Source: Sphingomonas sp. TDK1 (GTDB taxonomy: Bacteria; Pseudomonadota; Alphaproteobacteria; Sphingomonadales; Sphingomonadaceae). Taken from it: a stretch of 64,000 nt of DNA. Location: assembly GCF_001650735.1 (NCBI RefSeq), contig NZ_LXVY01000034.1, positions 124,001 through 188,000 of the forward strand, given 5' to 3'. Under the pieces are notes generated by a model. That model saw nothing but the letters and a program-made list of their open reading frames with translations, did not search any database and had not been told where the DNA came from. Position numbers and translations under genes: made by a program. Shown here piece by piece: positions 1 through 7,917 of the stretch (positions are counted from its first letter, which is position 1; each line of letters begins with the position of its first letter).

Positions 1-305
1 TCTATCCCGGCCGGGAGTCGGAAGCGATCGACTGGTTGTCCAGGCATGTCGAGGGCGAGGAAGGCTATGATGTCAACAACGGGCCGCTGGCCGACCTTCT
101 GAAACAGGTCGCGCAATATCGCGATCAGGAGGCCAAGCTGGGCATCAACGGTCCGGACTATGTCACGGTCGACTCGACGATCGGCGACGAACCAGGCGAT
201 CCAAACGCGCCGCTGACGCCTGAGAACATCTATCCTATCGTTCAAGAGTTCGAGGTGACCGTGCCGACGGAGGGATTTGTCTATGACGAGTTGAAGCTGG
301 TCTAG
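1..305 (+). CDS. C-terminal end of an unrecognised protein (5' end outside window)
   Basis: The reading frame is open from base 3 and ends at a TAG at 303-305, so this is the last ~100 residues of a gene that begins before the window. The visible part is acidic and soluble-looking, with no membrane segment or motif I recognise. It ends 21 bases before the start of the next gene on the same strand, so it probably belongs to the same operon as the two caspase-like genes that follow. A TTG at 36 could serve as a start but there is no reason to prefer it over simple continuation from upstream. Confidence 0.6.
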   Translation, partial: YPGRESEAIDWLSRHVEGEEGYDVNNGPLADLLKQVAQYRDQEAKLGINGPDYVTVDSTIGDEPGDPNAPLTPENIYPIVQEFEVTVPTEGFVYDELKLV

Positions 306-326
306 GCGACGGGCGGGTCTCGTCCA

Positions 327-1232
327 ATGACCGACGTCATCATCGCTTATGGATGCGAGATACGCGACACCAGCAACGAGAAAGACGTTGTCGCGTATCT
401 CAACGCCAATGCCGATTCCGCAGGCACCGGCAAATGGACCTATCCGAAAGGAGCCAAGACGCACACGGTAAGCCTCGTCTATACCAAGTCGGCATTTGCC
501 GCGGCGCTCGACAAGACCGGTGCGGTGGTTGTCTATGATGGCCATTCGCGTATCGGTCAGGGGCCGGTTTTCGGTCCGGTAAGAACGCCGACCTGTCCCG
601 GAACGACCGCGTTTCCGACCAACCCTTGGGCCGACAATTTTCGAATGGGGTGGGACTTTGCTGACATAGACTGCATCGGCGACATCATGCACCATGGCAT
701 CAACCCCGCTGAGTTCACATTGCCGACATCGACAAGGGGTGTGTTCGCGTCCAAGGGCCTGCTGAAAATTGTCGAAGATGCGATAGCCGCCAAATCGACC
801 AGATGCGGCACGCCAAAGGCATGGCGCAGCCTGTCCGCCTGTTTCCCGAGGGCGGCCGCCCAGGCCAACTGTCGTGGCGCAACGCCTCTGGCGGGGAGGC
901 ATTATTACCGGTCACGCAAGGGCGGAGCCGATTTCGACACACTGGTGAAAGTGGGCGATGCGGACCTCAAGAAACATAAACTTGCCTGCGCGGTGCTATT
1001 CATGAACAGCTGCTCGAGCAAACGTCATTTTCTCGGTGCGTTGAGACGCCAGAAGGCGGCAGCAAAATCAAAATGCGTGTTTTATCTCACCGGCGATTCT
1101 TGCAGCGCGAACACGACGCTACTGTTCCTGAAAGCGGTTCTGGCCGGGACTGACGTGTCCAAGCGATCCAAATCCATCTTGAAGGTCATGAACGGCTTGG
1201 TCGGTTCCGGTTTCATCAGTCTCGAGAAATGA
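327..1232 (+). CDS. Hypothetical protein with caspase-like His/Cys signature
   Basis: A 301-residue protein of unknown family. Seen in the sequence: a hydrophobic strand followed by a histidine turn (GAVVVYDGHSRIGQG, His73) and, after a long insertion, a second hydrophobic strand ending in a cysteine (AVLFMNSCSS, Cys229). This strand-His then strand-Cys arrangement is what clan CD cysteine peptidases (caspase, gingipain, CHAT) show, although the usual His-Gly and Ala-Cys pairs are His-Ser and Ser-Cys here. The protein is rich in cysteines (about ten). No signal peptide or membrane segment is evident. It lies 21 bases after the preceding gene and 3 bases before the next, which has a better clan CD signature. 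Function is not known; a peptidase role is inference only. Confidence 0.75.
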   Translation: MTDVIIAYGCEIRDTSNEKDVVAYLNANADSAGTGKWTYPKGAKTHTVSLVYTKSAFAAALDKTGAVVVYDGHSRIGQGPVFGPVRTPTCPGTTAFPTNPWADNFRMGWDFADIDCIGDIMHHGINPAEFTLPTSTRGVFASKGLLKIVEDAIAAKSTRCGTPKAWRSLSACFPRAAAQANCRGATPLAGRHYYRSRKGGADFDTLVKVGDADLKKHKLACAVLFMNSCSSKRHFLGALRRQKAAAKSKCVFYLTGDSCSANTTLLFLKAVLAGTDVSKRSKSILKVMNGLVGSGFISLEK

Positions 1233-1235
1233 CCC

Positions 1236-2594
1236 ATGATCAGCGGTGAAGACAATATGGAGATTGCCTCGCTGATCAGCGGAGGTGACGAGGCTATAGA
1301 ACGTGGCGGCGAGCTGCTTGAGCGCCTTTTGGCCGAACACCCGGAATGGGCCGAGACTGCGGTCCCGTATCTGGCAACGGGGCAGCCTTCGCTGGTGGCT
1401 GCTGCGCGACGTATCCTTACAATGTTCGATGAGCAGGCTTTGTGCACGATCGCGCGCGGCTTCGAAATCGACAACGCGACGGCGCGCTTCCATATATTGA
1501 GTGTACTTTGGGCACACCTGATTGCCATGGACCTGCGTGAGCGGGCCGAATGGCTGGAAGAGGTTGCGCCGCATCTGCGACGGGGACTGGGAGACATGCG
1601 CGTTCCGGTTCGCGGTTTCAACGAACCGGAAATCGTCGAAATCGAGAATGACTATCGGCTGTGTGACGAAACCTACCTGTTTCTCAATCGCATGCTTTCC
1701 CTCGACTATGACGACAGCGTGTTCGCCATGTTGGAAGAGGAAGCGCGCACACCCGTTGTGCAGCAGTTCGAACGGCGCTTTGACAATCTGTTCGGCACGC
1801 CTGCGGCGGTCGCGCGCAAAGCGGCCAAACAGTCGACGCTCCTAACCGAACTGACCATCGTCGCACAGTTTCCGGAGATATTCACCTTCGCTGACGCACA
1901 GGAGGAGCGCGACAAAGCTAAAGCCGGCCAATGGGCGCCCACAACCAAGGATTTTCTCGCTGTAGCACAGGTGGATACACCCAACCCGAGCAAGGCAATT
2001 TTTGAGGTCGACTCGTTTCTCGGTTTGTTGTCGGCGATATTGTTTGATGATCCCGCGAAACCAGACAGTTCTGCTTTTCGTCCGCTCCAGTCGATCAAGC
2101 GCGTCAACATTCTGACCCATGGTAATCCCGGCCTGATCGCGATGTCTGGGACGGTGGACAAATCGGGCGGAGTTTTGTTGTCCACGGCAGGTTCCGGTTC
2201 GCAGAATCTGTCGGGGCCAATAGACGTCGCCTCCGTGCAGGTTGCGGCGGACCCCAATCTGCTGCTCTCAAATGGCAAGCCACTGGCGCAGTCGCTGCGT
2301 GACCGTTTTGCCGCGGATGCGGAGGTTTATCTGATCGCTTGTCACAGTGCGATGGGTTTATCATTGCCGTTGATGCAGGACATGCATGGTCTGTTCAAGG
2401 TCAAGATCTGTGCTTTCACTAAGGAAATCGCCTATTGCCCCTCGCTCGACGCCACGCATATTGTCGATCGCGCTTTCACGGCAATCGAAAATTGCAACAA
2501 CGGCTCAACGCGGGGATACAAGCATCTGGTACCCGACCGCATCGTGGGCAGCGGAGCGGCGTCGAGCCGACGGCCAAATGATACGTCGTCATAA
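1236..2594 (+). CDS. HEAT-like repeat protein with C-terminal clan CD (caspase-like) signature
   Basis: A 452-residue protein. Residues ~10-210 look like paired amphipathic helices of HEAT type (LLERLLAEHPEWAETAVPYL and following). Residues ~255-430 carry the two clan CD marks: strand plus His-Gly (KRVNILTHGNPG, His295) and strand plus Ala-Cys (AEVYLIACHSAMG, Cys369). This His-Gly/Ala-Cys pair is the established hallmark of caspase, separase, gingipain and CHAT peptidases. The start may be ATG 1236 or ATG 1257, the latter preceded by GGTGAAG. It follows the previous gene by 3 bases. An unusual point is that two neighbouring genes carry the same kind of signature. The protease assignment is inferred from motifs; no family name could be confirmed. 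Confidence 0.75.
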   Translation: MISGEDNMEIASLISGGDEAIERGGELLERLLAEHPEWAETAVPYLATGQPSLVAAARRILTMFDEQALCTIARGFEIDNATARFHILSVLWAHLIAMDLRERAEWLEEVAPHLRRGLGDMRVPVRGFNEPEIVEIENDYRLCDETYLFLNRMLSLDYDDSVFAMLEEEARTPVVQQFERRFDNLFGTPAAVARKAAKQSTLLTELTIVAQFPEIFTFADAQEERDKAKAGQWAPTTKDFLAVAQVDTPNPSKAIFEVDSFLGLLSAILFDDPAKPDSSAFRPLQSIKRVNILTHGNPGLIAMSGTVDKSGGVLLSTAGSGSQNLSGPIDVASVQVAADPNLLLSNGKPLAQSLRDRFAADAEVYLIACHSAMGLSLPLMQDMHGLFKVKICAFTKEIAYCPSLDATHIVDRAFTAIENCNNGSTRGYKHLVPDRIVGSGAASSRRPNDTSS

Positions 2595-3190
2595 ATCTCT
2601 ATGTGTTAGAGCTGGTACCTATAAACGGTATTTCCTCGCCACACGCTATGACCGAACAGCTGCCATCTTCCTCGGCAGCATGTACTTCGGTCATTTTGAG
2701 TGCCTTAGACGCATCAAATCACGCTGGAAAGTCAACTGCGAGGCGTGCGAAGCATTGTAACTTATTATATCATCAAATATTAAAATATGAAATCGTTATC
2801 GAGTTTCCGCTTTGCAAAGGTAATGCTGTAGTCTTTGAATTGCTTATCGAGAAAATTAGAAAACATTCTAATTAGTGAAGTCGGTAAAAAATCGAGAACA
2901 CCATCCATGTTTTGAGATGGTTTGAATCGGATCAAAATCAACGACGTTCCTAACCGTAAGCCAGCAGCACATCACCTGTCCTAACGTCGCCTGCACCTCC
3001 ACCAACGCTAGATCGGTCCCGTTCTGTAGCGAGACTGGACCTTTCGACCCCGCGATCGACCCGAAATCGGGGGGAGGGGCGCGCGATGGCGTGCGTGGCG
3101 GCACGCTATCCGGTCGAGCCTCGCGCAGCAGTTGGTGCCACCGCGCAGCGCAATGCTTCGCGGGGTGCCGTGGCATGGAGGAAATGCGCC
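2595..3190. other. Intergenic region, AT-rich in its first half
   Basis: About 600 bases without a convincing gene. Bases ~2750-2890 are clearly more AT-rich than the surroundings. Short frames here (for example 2603-2875 on the plus strand) show no protein-like composition or ribosome binding site. The right half holds the FNR-type box at 2932-2945 and presumably the promoter of the alternative oxidase gene. Confidence 0.5.
2932..2945. promoter_or_regulatory. FNR/NnrR-type box upstream of alternative oxidase
   Basis: TTGAATCGGATCAA matches the CRP/FNR-family consensus TTGAT-N4-ATCAA at nine of ten positions. It lies ~245 bases before the oxidase start. FNR, DNR and NnrR proteins bind this kind of site in response to low oxygen or nitric oxide. 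That it controls this gene is inference. Confidence 0.45.
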
Positions 3191-3931
3191 ATGAATCCGG
3201 TTCCTGAGATCGACCTTACCGTCCACCACCGAGCGGATGGTGGATCCGATCGGTTCGCGCTGGCGGTGACCAAGCTTCTGCGCTTCTCGGCCGACACGTT
3301 CTTTGCGAAGCGTTACGGCCACCGTGCCATCGTTCTCGAAACGGTGGCGGCGGTGCCGGGCATGGTCGGCGCTACGCTGACCCATTTGCGCTGCCTGCGC
3401 CGGATGGACTCGGATCACGGCTGGATCCGCACCTTGATGGAAGAGGCCGAGAACGAGCGGATGCATCTCATGACCTTCCTTGAGGTGTGCCGGCCGACGC
3501 TGTTCGAGCGGTTGATTGTGATGGTCGTGCAGTGGCTGTTCTATTTCGGGTTCTTTGCCCTGTACCTGATCAGCCCAAAGACGGCGCACCGCCTGGTCGG
3601 CTATTTCGAGGAAGAAGCTGTGATCAGCTACACGCACTATCTCGTGGAGATCGATGCAGGACGCAGTGCCAACGGGCCTGCTCCGGAGATCGCCCGCCAT
3701 TATTGGGGCTTGCCCGCCGATGCCACGCTGCGTGATGTCGTGCTGGTGGTCCGCGCGGACGAAGCGCATCACCGCGACGTGAACCATGCGTTCGCGGCCG
3801 AGTTGAGTGCGATGGCGCCCGACCCTGTTTCACCCTATCCCTGGCATGCGGTGGAACTGGATGCGCCGATCGAGCCCGCAGCACCCGCATCGGCCACAAC
3901 GATCTCGACGCGGAATGGGGAGGCGGTCTGA
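3191..3931 (+). CDS. aox: Alternative (cyanide-insensitive) ubiquinol oxidase
   Basis: Di-iron quinol oxidase of the inner membrane that passes electrons from ubiquinol to oxygen without pumping protons. All diagnostic motifs are present: LMEEAENERMHLM (around residues 82-94), EEEAVISYTHYL (~140-151) and RADEAHHRDVNH (~189-200), supplying the Glu and His iron ligands. A hydrophobic hairpin lies between the first two. The ATG at 3191 was chosen because GGAGGA sits nine bases upstream; the frame is open further upstream but that part looks non-coding. It encodes 246 residues, slightly short but normal for bacterial members. An FNR-type box lies upstream. AOX is patchy in bacteria and in Vibrio fischeri is induced by nitric oxide. 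Confidence 0.93.
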   Translation: MNPVPEIDLTVHHRADGGSDRFALAVTKLLRFSADTFFAKRYGHRAIVLETVAAVPGMVGATLTHLRCLRRMDSDHGWIRTLMEEAENERMHLMTFLEVCRPTLFERLIVMVVQWLFYFGFFALYLISPKTAHRLVGYFEEEAVISYTHYLVEIDAGRSANGPAPEIARHYWGLPADATLRDVVLVVRADEAHHRDVNHAFAAELSAMAPDPVSPYPWHAVELDAPIEPAAPASATTISTRNGEAV

Positions 3932-4326
3932 GCCGTTCGGGCGCCAGCCTTTCGTGAGGGGGGCGTATCGTACGGACGCCCACGCACGGGGATCGAACGA
4001 CGCTCCGCCAAGAGCCGCGCCTCGGCGGTAGCGGGATGGATGACCGCCTTCTCACCCGCCGGGCCCTCAAGACCGCGTTGTTTCGGTTCTCCGTAAGGGT
4101 GCTTTCTGCTCCCAGGGAAGAAACGAGAGCACAAGAATGAGCGGGGGCGGTCACGATTCTGGCGAAGGCCCGATCGACCGCGAGCGGCTGTCCATCCTTT
4201 GCGGATAGACAGTGGATTCCACGCTCTTTGCCGGCACCCATGGACCGTGCCCCTTCAAGGACGTGATCCCGAGCGGTCAGGTCCGACCCTTTCGCTTGAA
4301 AATCAACAGGAAAGGAACACGAAAAC
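3932..4326. other. Intergenic region, no gene seen
   Basis: About 395 GC-rich bases between the oxidase and the hydrolase. A short hairpin with six-base arms (3961-3966 and 3976-3981) just after the oxidase stop could be a weak terminator. Nothing else is supported. Confidence 0.35.
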
Positions 4327-5196
4327 ATGCCATTCGTGGAGAATTTCCGCTTCGTCGGGTGCGACGGCAAGGTGATTGCGGGTTTGCACTGGCATGCAGA
4401 GGGCGAGCCCCGCGCTGTCGTCCAGATCGCGCACGGCATGGGCGAGCATGTCGGCCGATACGCCGAAACGGCGGCCTTTCTGGCCCGGCACGGCCTTGCC
4501 GTCCTCGGGAATGATCACCGGGGCCATGGCAGGACGGGAATTGCGACGGGCGAGACCGGAACATTCGGCGACGCAGGTTTTGAAGGCCTCGTCGCGGACA
4601 TGGGACGGTTGCTCGAGATATGCCGCGCTCGGTATCCGGGGCTGCCCGTCCTCCTGCTTGCTCACAGCATGGGGTCCTTCGCGGCCCAGCAGCTGATTCT
4701 CACCCAGAGCGACTTGTTGTCCGGATTGGCCCTTTCGGGAACCGGCGCGCTGGATGCGCTGTTCGACGCGTTGGAGCGGCTGAACTTCGACGCTGCCAGA
4801 TTCACCAATTGGGCATTCGAGCCGGTCAGGACAACGCATGATTGGCTCAGCCGCGATCCTCGCGCCGTCGATGCGTTTCTCGCAGACCCGCTGTGCTTCG
4901 CGGCACTGGATCATGACGCGACCGCGTCCTTGGCACGAGCCGCGCCGATCCTTGCCGATCCTGCAGCACTGCGCGCGATCAGGCCGGATCTGCCGGTTTA
5001 TTGCCTGGCCGGTTCGCTTGATCCGATCGGGCTGCAAGCCACCGGCGTAGAGCTTCTGATACAACGATACGCCGCCGCGGGCATGCGGGACATCCAGCGC
5101 GACATCTATGACGGCGGGCGGCACGAGATGCTGAACGAGATCAACCGGGCGGATGTCCGCGCGAAACTGCTCGACTGGATCGAATCCATCCTCTGA
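4327..5196 (+). CDS. Alpha/beta hydrolase, monoacylglycerol lipase / lysophospholipase type
   Basis: A 289-residue serine hydrolase of the Hydrolase_4 (PldB/monoglyceride lipase) type. The oxyanion segment AHGMGEH is at ~36-41, NDHRGHGRT at ~62-70, and the nucleophile elbow AHSMGSF gives Ser114. The likely acid is the Asp in GSLDPIG (~232) and the likely base the His in GGRHEML (~266). No signal peptide, so probably cytoplasmic. Start ATG 4327 has AGGAAA a few bases upstream. It stands alone between two non-coding stretches. The substrate (monoacylglycerol, lysophospholipid or another ester) cannot be read from the sequence. Confidence 0.9.
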   Translation: MPFVENFRFVGCDGKVIAGLHWHAEGEPRAVVQIAHGMGEHVGRYAETAAFLARHGLAVLGNDHRGHGRTGIATGETGTFGDAGFEGLVADMGRLLEICRARYPGLPVLLLAHSMGSFAAQQLILTQSDLLSGLALSGTGALDALFDALERLNFDAARFTNWAFEPVRTTHDWLSRDPRAVDAFLADPLCFAALDHDATASLARAAPILADPAALRAIRPDLPVYCLAGSLDPIGLQATGVELLIQRYAAAGMRDIQRDIYDGGRHEMLNEINRADVRAKLLDWIESIL

Positions 5197-5257
5197 TCGC
5201 GGGTGACCGGTTCGAAGGCCAGTCTCTTGTCGCCGCTTGCGACAAATGCGCCACTCG

Positions 5258-5629
5258 TTAGCCACCGCTTCGTCTGTGTCTGTCGCTCTCGCAGCGCCAA
5301 GCACGATGCCGCGCAAGAACGAAGGCAATCTGCGTTTGGCGTACTCCCAACTCCAGCGCCTCGACGCACGCAGCCTCAAGCGTGGCATCATCCCTGGCGA
5401 TCCCGACATTGACTACAAGTGCCCGCAGCGCCTCAAGGCGACGGTCGGCGAGCGCATTGCTCGGCTCTTCGAAATAGCGGCTGAGCACGTGCCCGCGACG
5501 CGACCTTTCCTTGGCCAGGTCCATCTCGCCGACGCTAAGGGCCAGGGCCTCGATATCGGTGAAAAGCGGCCTTCGATCACCCGATGGGCAGTTCTGATCG
5601 CCGTGAGAGGTTCGATCCATCTTTCGCAT
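5258..5629 (-). CDS. Doubtful small hypothetical protein or remnant
   Basis: A 123-residue frame whose C-terminal half (for example LEALRALVVNVGIARDD) reads like a helical protein with balanced composition. It has no recognisable domain and no clear ribosome binding site. The C-terminus becomes Arg-rich, which suggests read-through of non-coding DNA. It may be a decayed gene fragment. Confidence 0.25.
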   Translation of the reverse strand: MRKMDRTSHGDQNCPSGDRRPLFTDIEALALSVGEMDLAKERSRRGHVLSRYFEEPSNALADRRLEALRALVVNVGIARDDATLEAACVEALELGVRQTQIAFVLARHRAWRCESDRHRRSGG

Positions 5630-5692
5630 CGGCAGGATCCCTTTCCAACAATGTTCGGCCCCTGCGATCGATCGAACCGGCGTACTTCAGGG

Positions 5693-5740
5693 GAACAATG
5701 GACCGGCGGATTGGGGGGCGATACCGCCGGTCCATTGTTC
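5693..5740. repeat. Perfect 17-bp inverted repeat with 14-base loop
   Basis: Left arm GAACAATGGACCGGCGG at 5693-5709 and its exact reverse complement at 5724-5740, separated by 14 bases. It could fold as a strong hairpin in RNA. There is no T-run after either arm, so it is not a classical intrinsic terminator. A REP-like element or protein-binding site is possible. Confidence 0.7.
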
Positions 5741-5979
5741 GGCGGCGCGTCTTGCCGGCGCCGCCGTGGGGAGCGAAGCCGATACCAAGGAGTGCGCCGG
5801 CGATAGCCGATCGCGTCTCACCGTGACATGGCGAGATGCGATAAAGCCCGGGGGGCGGGGGAGGGCATGCGGCAATCCTGACGCCGCATCGGCCAGATCC
5901 CAGCCCATCGCTGATCGCGGTGGGGCGTAATCAACTGCCTGGGCGACCCGACGGGTCGTCACCGGCAGCCAAAGCTCGC

Positions 5980-6723
5980 CTACCTGTTTTCGAGATAGTC
6001 GAACACGACCTTGCCCAGTCCCAGCGTGAGGTCGGCAACGAAATGGGTCGTCGACACGAGTTCCCGTATCGGCAGATCCGCCACCGGGGCCAGCGCATGC
6101 GGGACCAGCGACAAGGCCCCTGGACCCGTCCAGACGCCCTTCAGATGAATGTCCTCCAGATGGTACTCGACGAGCTCGCAGATGCGCGCCGTTCCATCGA
6201 CATGTGGAATGATCTTCAGAAGGAAGTTGGGGGAGGCGAGTGCGTGCAAGGTCGCTTCGGTGTCCCCCTTCTGGTGCTTGTAGCCCATGGTCCCCGTCGC
6301 AACGCGTACCGGCCCATAATCCAGCGTGCCGACAAGCGTGTCGGTCTCCGTCTGGAGGCTTGGGCCGGCGAGCTTCTTGGGAAAACCCCATAGCTCCCGC
6401 CCGCCCGCGATCGGGGGGTGGTCGTTCAGGAACATGTTGAGCGTGTAGTTCCCGCTCCTGCCCCGGAAGCGAACGGGGATGACCTGACCGGCCTCGGTAT
6501 AGTTGCCGAAGCCGGTCGAGTCCGGCATGCGGATGAACTCGAATTTAACCAGGTCGGAGACGACCTCGAGCGGCTCGGGGACGATCGCACGGAGCTTCTC
6601 CGGGTCGGTACGGTAGGTCAGGATCAGGAATTCGCGATCGCAGAACCGGTACGGTCCCGGCGGATAGGCGGGTTGCGTCAGCGGCATTGCGAACGCGCGA
6701 TTGCGAACCTCGGAGATATTCAT
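5980..6723 (-). CDS. adc: Acetoacetate decarboxylase
   Basis: Converts acetoacetate to acetone and CO2 in the cytoplasm through a Schiff base. A 247-residue protein of normal family length. The catalytic lysine pair lies in WGFPKKLAG (Lys116/Lys117), matching the Lys115/Lys116 pair of the clostridial enzyme. Other family stretches are REFLILTYRTDPE near the N-terminus and IPVRFRGRSGNYTLNMF before the lysines. Its ATG overlaps the stop of the patatin gene by four bases (6720-6723), so the two are translationally coupled. The operon order bdhA, patatin, adc points to breakdown of 3-hydroxybutyrate with acetone as a product. Confidence 0.92.
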   Translation of the reverse strand: MNISEVRNRAFAMPLTQPAYPPGPYRFCDREFLILTYRTDPEKLRAIVPEPLEVVSDLVKFEFIRMPDSTGFGNYTEAGQVIPVRFRGRSGNYTLNMFLNDHPPIAGGRELWGFPKKLAGPSLQTETDTLVGTLDYGPVRVATGTMGYKHQKGDTEATLHALASPNFLLKIIPHVDGTARICELVEYHLEDIHLKGVWTGPGALSLVPHALAPVADLPIRELVSTTHFVADLTLGLGKVVFDYLENR

Positions 6724-7901
6724 GAGAGCCTCCCGTCGGCGGCGATGTCGAAGGTGAAGACGCCATCGGCGCTGGTCGGCCGCTCAAGCACTTCCGGATG
6801 CCGCAGCGTCCGGATCGTGTCCGACAGTCCCGCCGCCCAATGATCCTCCATGCTCCGCGTGGAAAACTCGAAATCCTTCGACTCTCCCTCGGTGCGATGT
6901 GCCTGATAGATGAGCTGGATGATGTTGTAGACCTTGCGATCGGACTCCGGCGCGAGCAACGCATATTCCGGCGTGTCGCGCAGATGATCGGGAAGTTTCG
7001 AAATGAGTTCGGTCAAGGCGCTGCGCAGCTGCTGCTCCTTTCTGAACTGATCGGATCTTGCCCGCGTGCGGCTCGAATACTGGATTTCCTTCTGGCGGGT
7101 CATCACTTCCGGCATCGTGCGGGGGATGGCACCGCGCGCGCTCCAAAGATCGACCTGGAAGGCGAGCGTGTCCTGGCGCTCGGCACCATCGACAACCCAT
7201 TGGAGCGGCGTGTTCGAGACGACGCCGCCGTCCCAGTAATGTTCGCCTTCGATCTCGACCGGCGCAAAGGCAGGGGGAAGGGCGCCGCTGGCCATGATAT
7301 GCTCGGGTCGGATCCTGTGCGTCCGGTTGTCGAAATAGACCAGATTGCCCGTCGCTACGTTCACCGCGCCGACGCTGAAGCGCATTTCGCCCGCATTGAT
7401 CCTGTCGAAATCGACCAGCCGTTCGAGCGTGGTCTTCAGCGCGGACGTGTCGTAGAAGCTGATCGCGTCCAGCGTGCCGGCAGGTGCGAGATAGGCGGGG
7501 ACCATCCGCGGCGTAAAAAAGCCTTCGGCGCCGCGAAAGACAGCGTCGGCGGCATGCCAGTGGTTCGCCCAGTGGCGGACCAGGTCTCCGCCGAATGGGC
7601 CGGGGGTTCCGACCCAGTCCGACCAGGGATCGGCGGTGACGGTCTGCCAGAAGGCACGCAGCTTTTCGACGCGCACCTCCGGCGGGTTGCCGGCGATCAG
7701 CGCGGCGTTGATCGCGCCGATCGAAATGCCGGCGACCCAGTTCGGGTGGAGCGACGCTTCGGCCAGTGCTTCGTACACGCCGGCCTGATAGGCGCCAAGG
7801 GCGCCACCCCCCTGCAAAACCAGCGCGATGCAATCGAAGGGAACCGGGTGCTGCACGCGCCCGACCCGCCCAAATCGCTCCGTTTTCAATGCGATATTCA
7901 T
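6720..7901 (-). CDS. Patatin-like phospholipase with DUF3734-type C-terminus
   Basis: A 393-residue lipid acyl hydrolase with a Ser/Asp dyad. Glycine-rich oxyanion loop GGGALGAYQAG at ~31-41; nucleophile motif GISIGAIN with Ser60; catalytic Asp in the WDGGVVSNTPL segment (~230). The C-terminal third (QKEIQYSSRTRARSD onward) matches the DUF3734 extension found in proteobacterial patatins that sit next to hydroxybutyrate dehydrogenase. No signal peptide. It starts 16 bases after bdhA ends and overlaps adc. A role in releasing hydroxybutyrate or acyl chains from storage polymer or lipid is plausible from context but not shown. Confidence 0.9.
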   Translation of the reverse strand: MNIALKTERFGRVGRVQHPVPFDCIALVLQGGGALGAYQAGVYEALAEASLHPNWVAGISIGAINAALIAGNPPEVRVEKLRAFWQTVTADPWSDWVGTPGPFGGDLVRHWANHWHAADAVFRGAEGFFTPRMVPAYLAPAGTLDAISFYDTSALKTTLERLVDFDRINAGEMRFSVGAVNVATGNLVYFDNRTHRIRPEHIMASGALPPAFAPVEIEGEHYWDGGVVSNTPLQWVVDGAERQDTLAFQVDLWSARGAIPRTMPEVMTRQKEIQYSSRTRARSDQFRKEQQLRSALTELISKLPDHLRDTPEYALLAPESDRKVYNIIQLIYQAHRTEGESKDFEFSTRSMEDHWAAGLSDTIRTLRHPEVLERPTSADGVFTFDIAADGRLS

Positions 7902-7917
7902 TGGATCGTCCCCTTGG

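Larger units (their letters stand above)
5197..5979. other. Intergenic region with a possible gene remnant and an inverted repeat
   Basis: Nearly 800 bases with no well-supported gene. It contains a doubtful reading frame on the minus strand (5258-5629) and a perfect inverted repeat at 5693-5740. Overlapping frames on the plus strand have similar quality, so neither strand is convincing. Confidence 0.4.

Noticed and set aside
2603..2875. Small plus-strand frame in the AT-rich stretch before the oxidase
   Set aside because: No ribosome site, no domain, biased composition. Probably chance.
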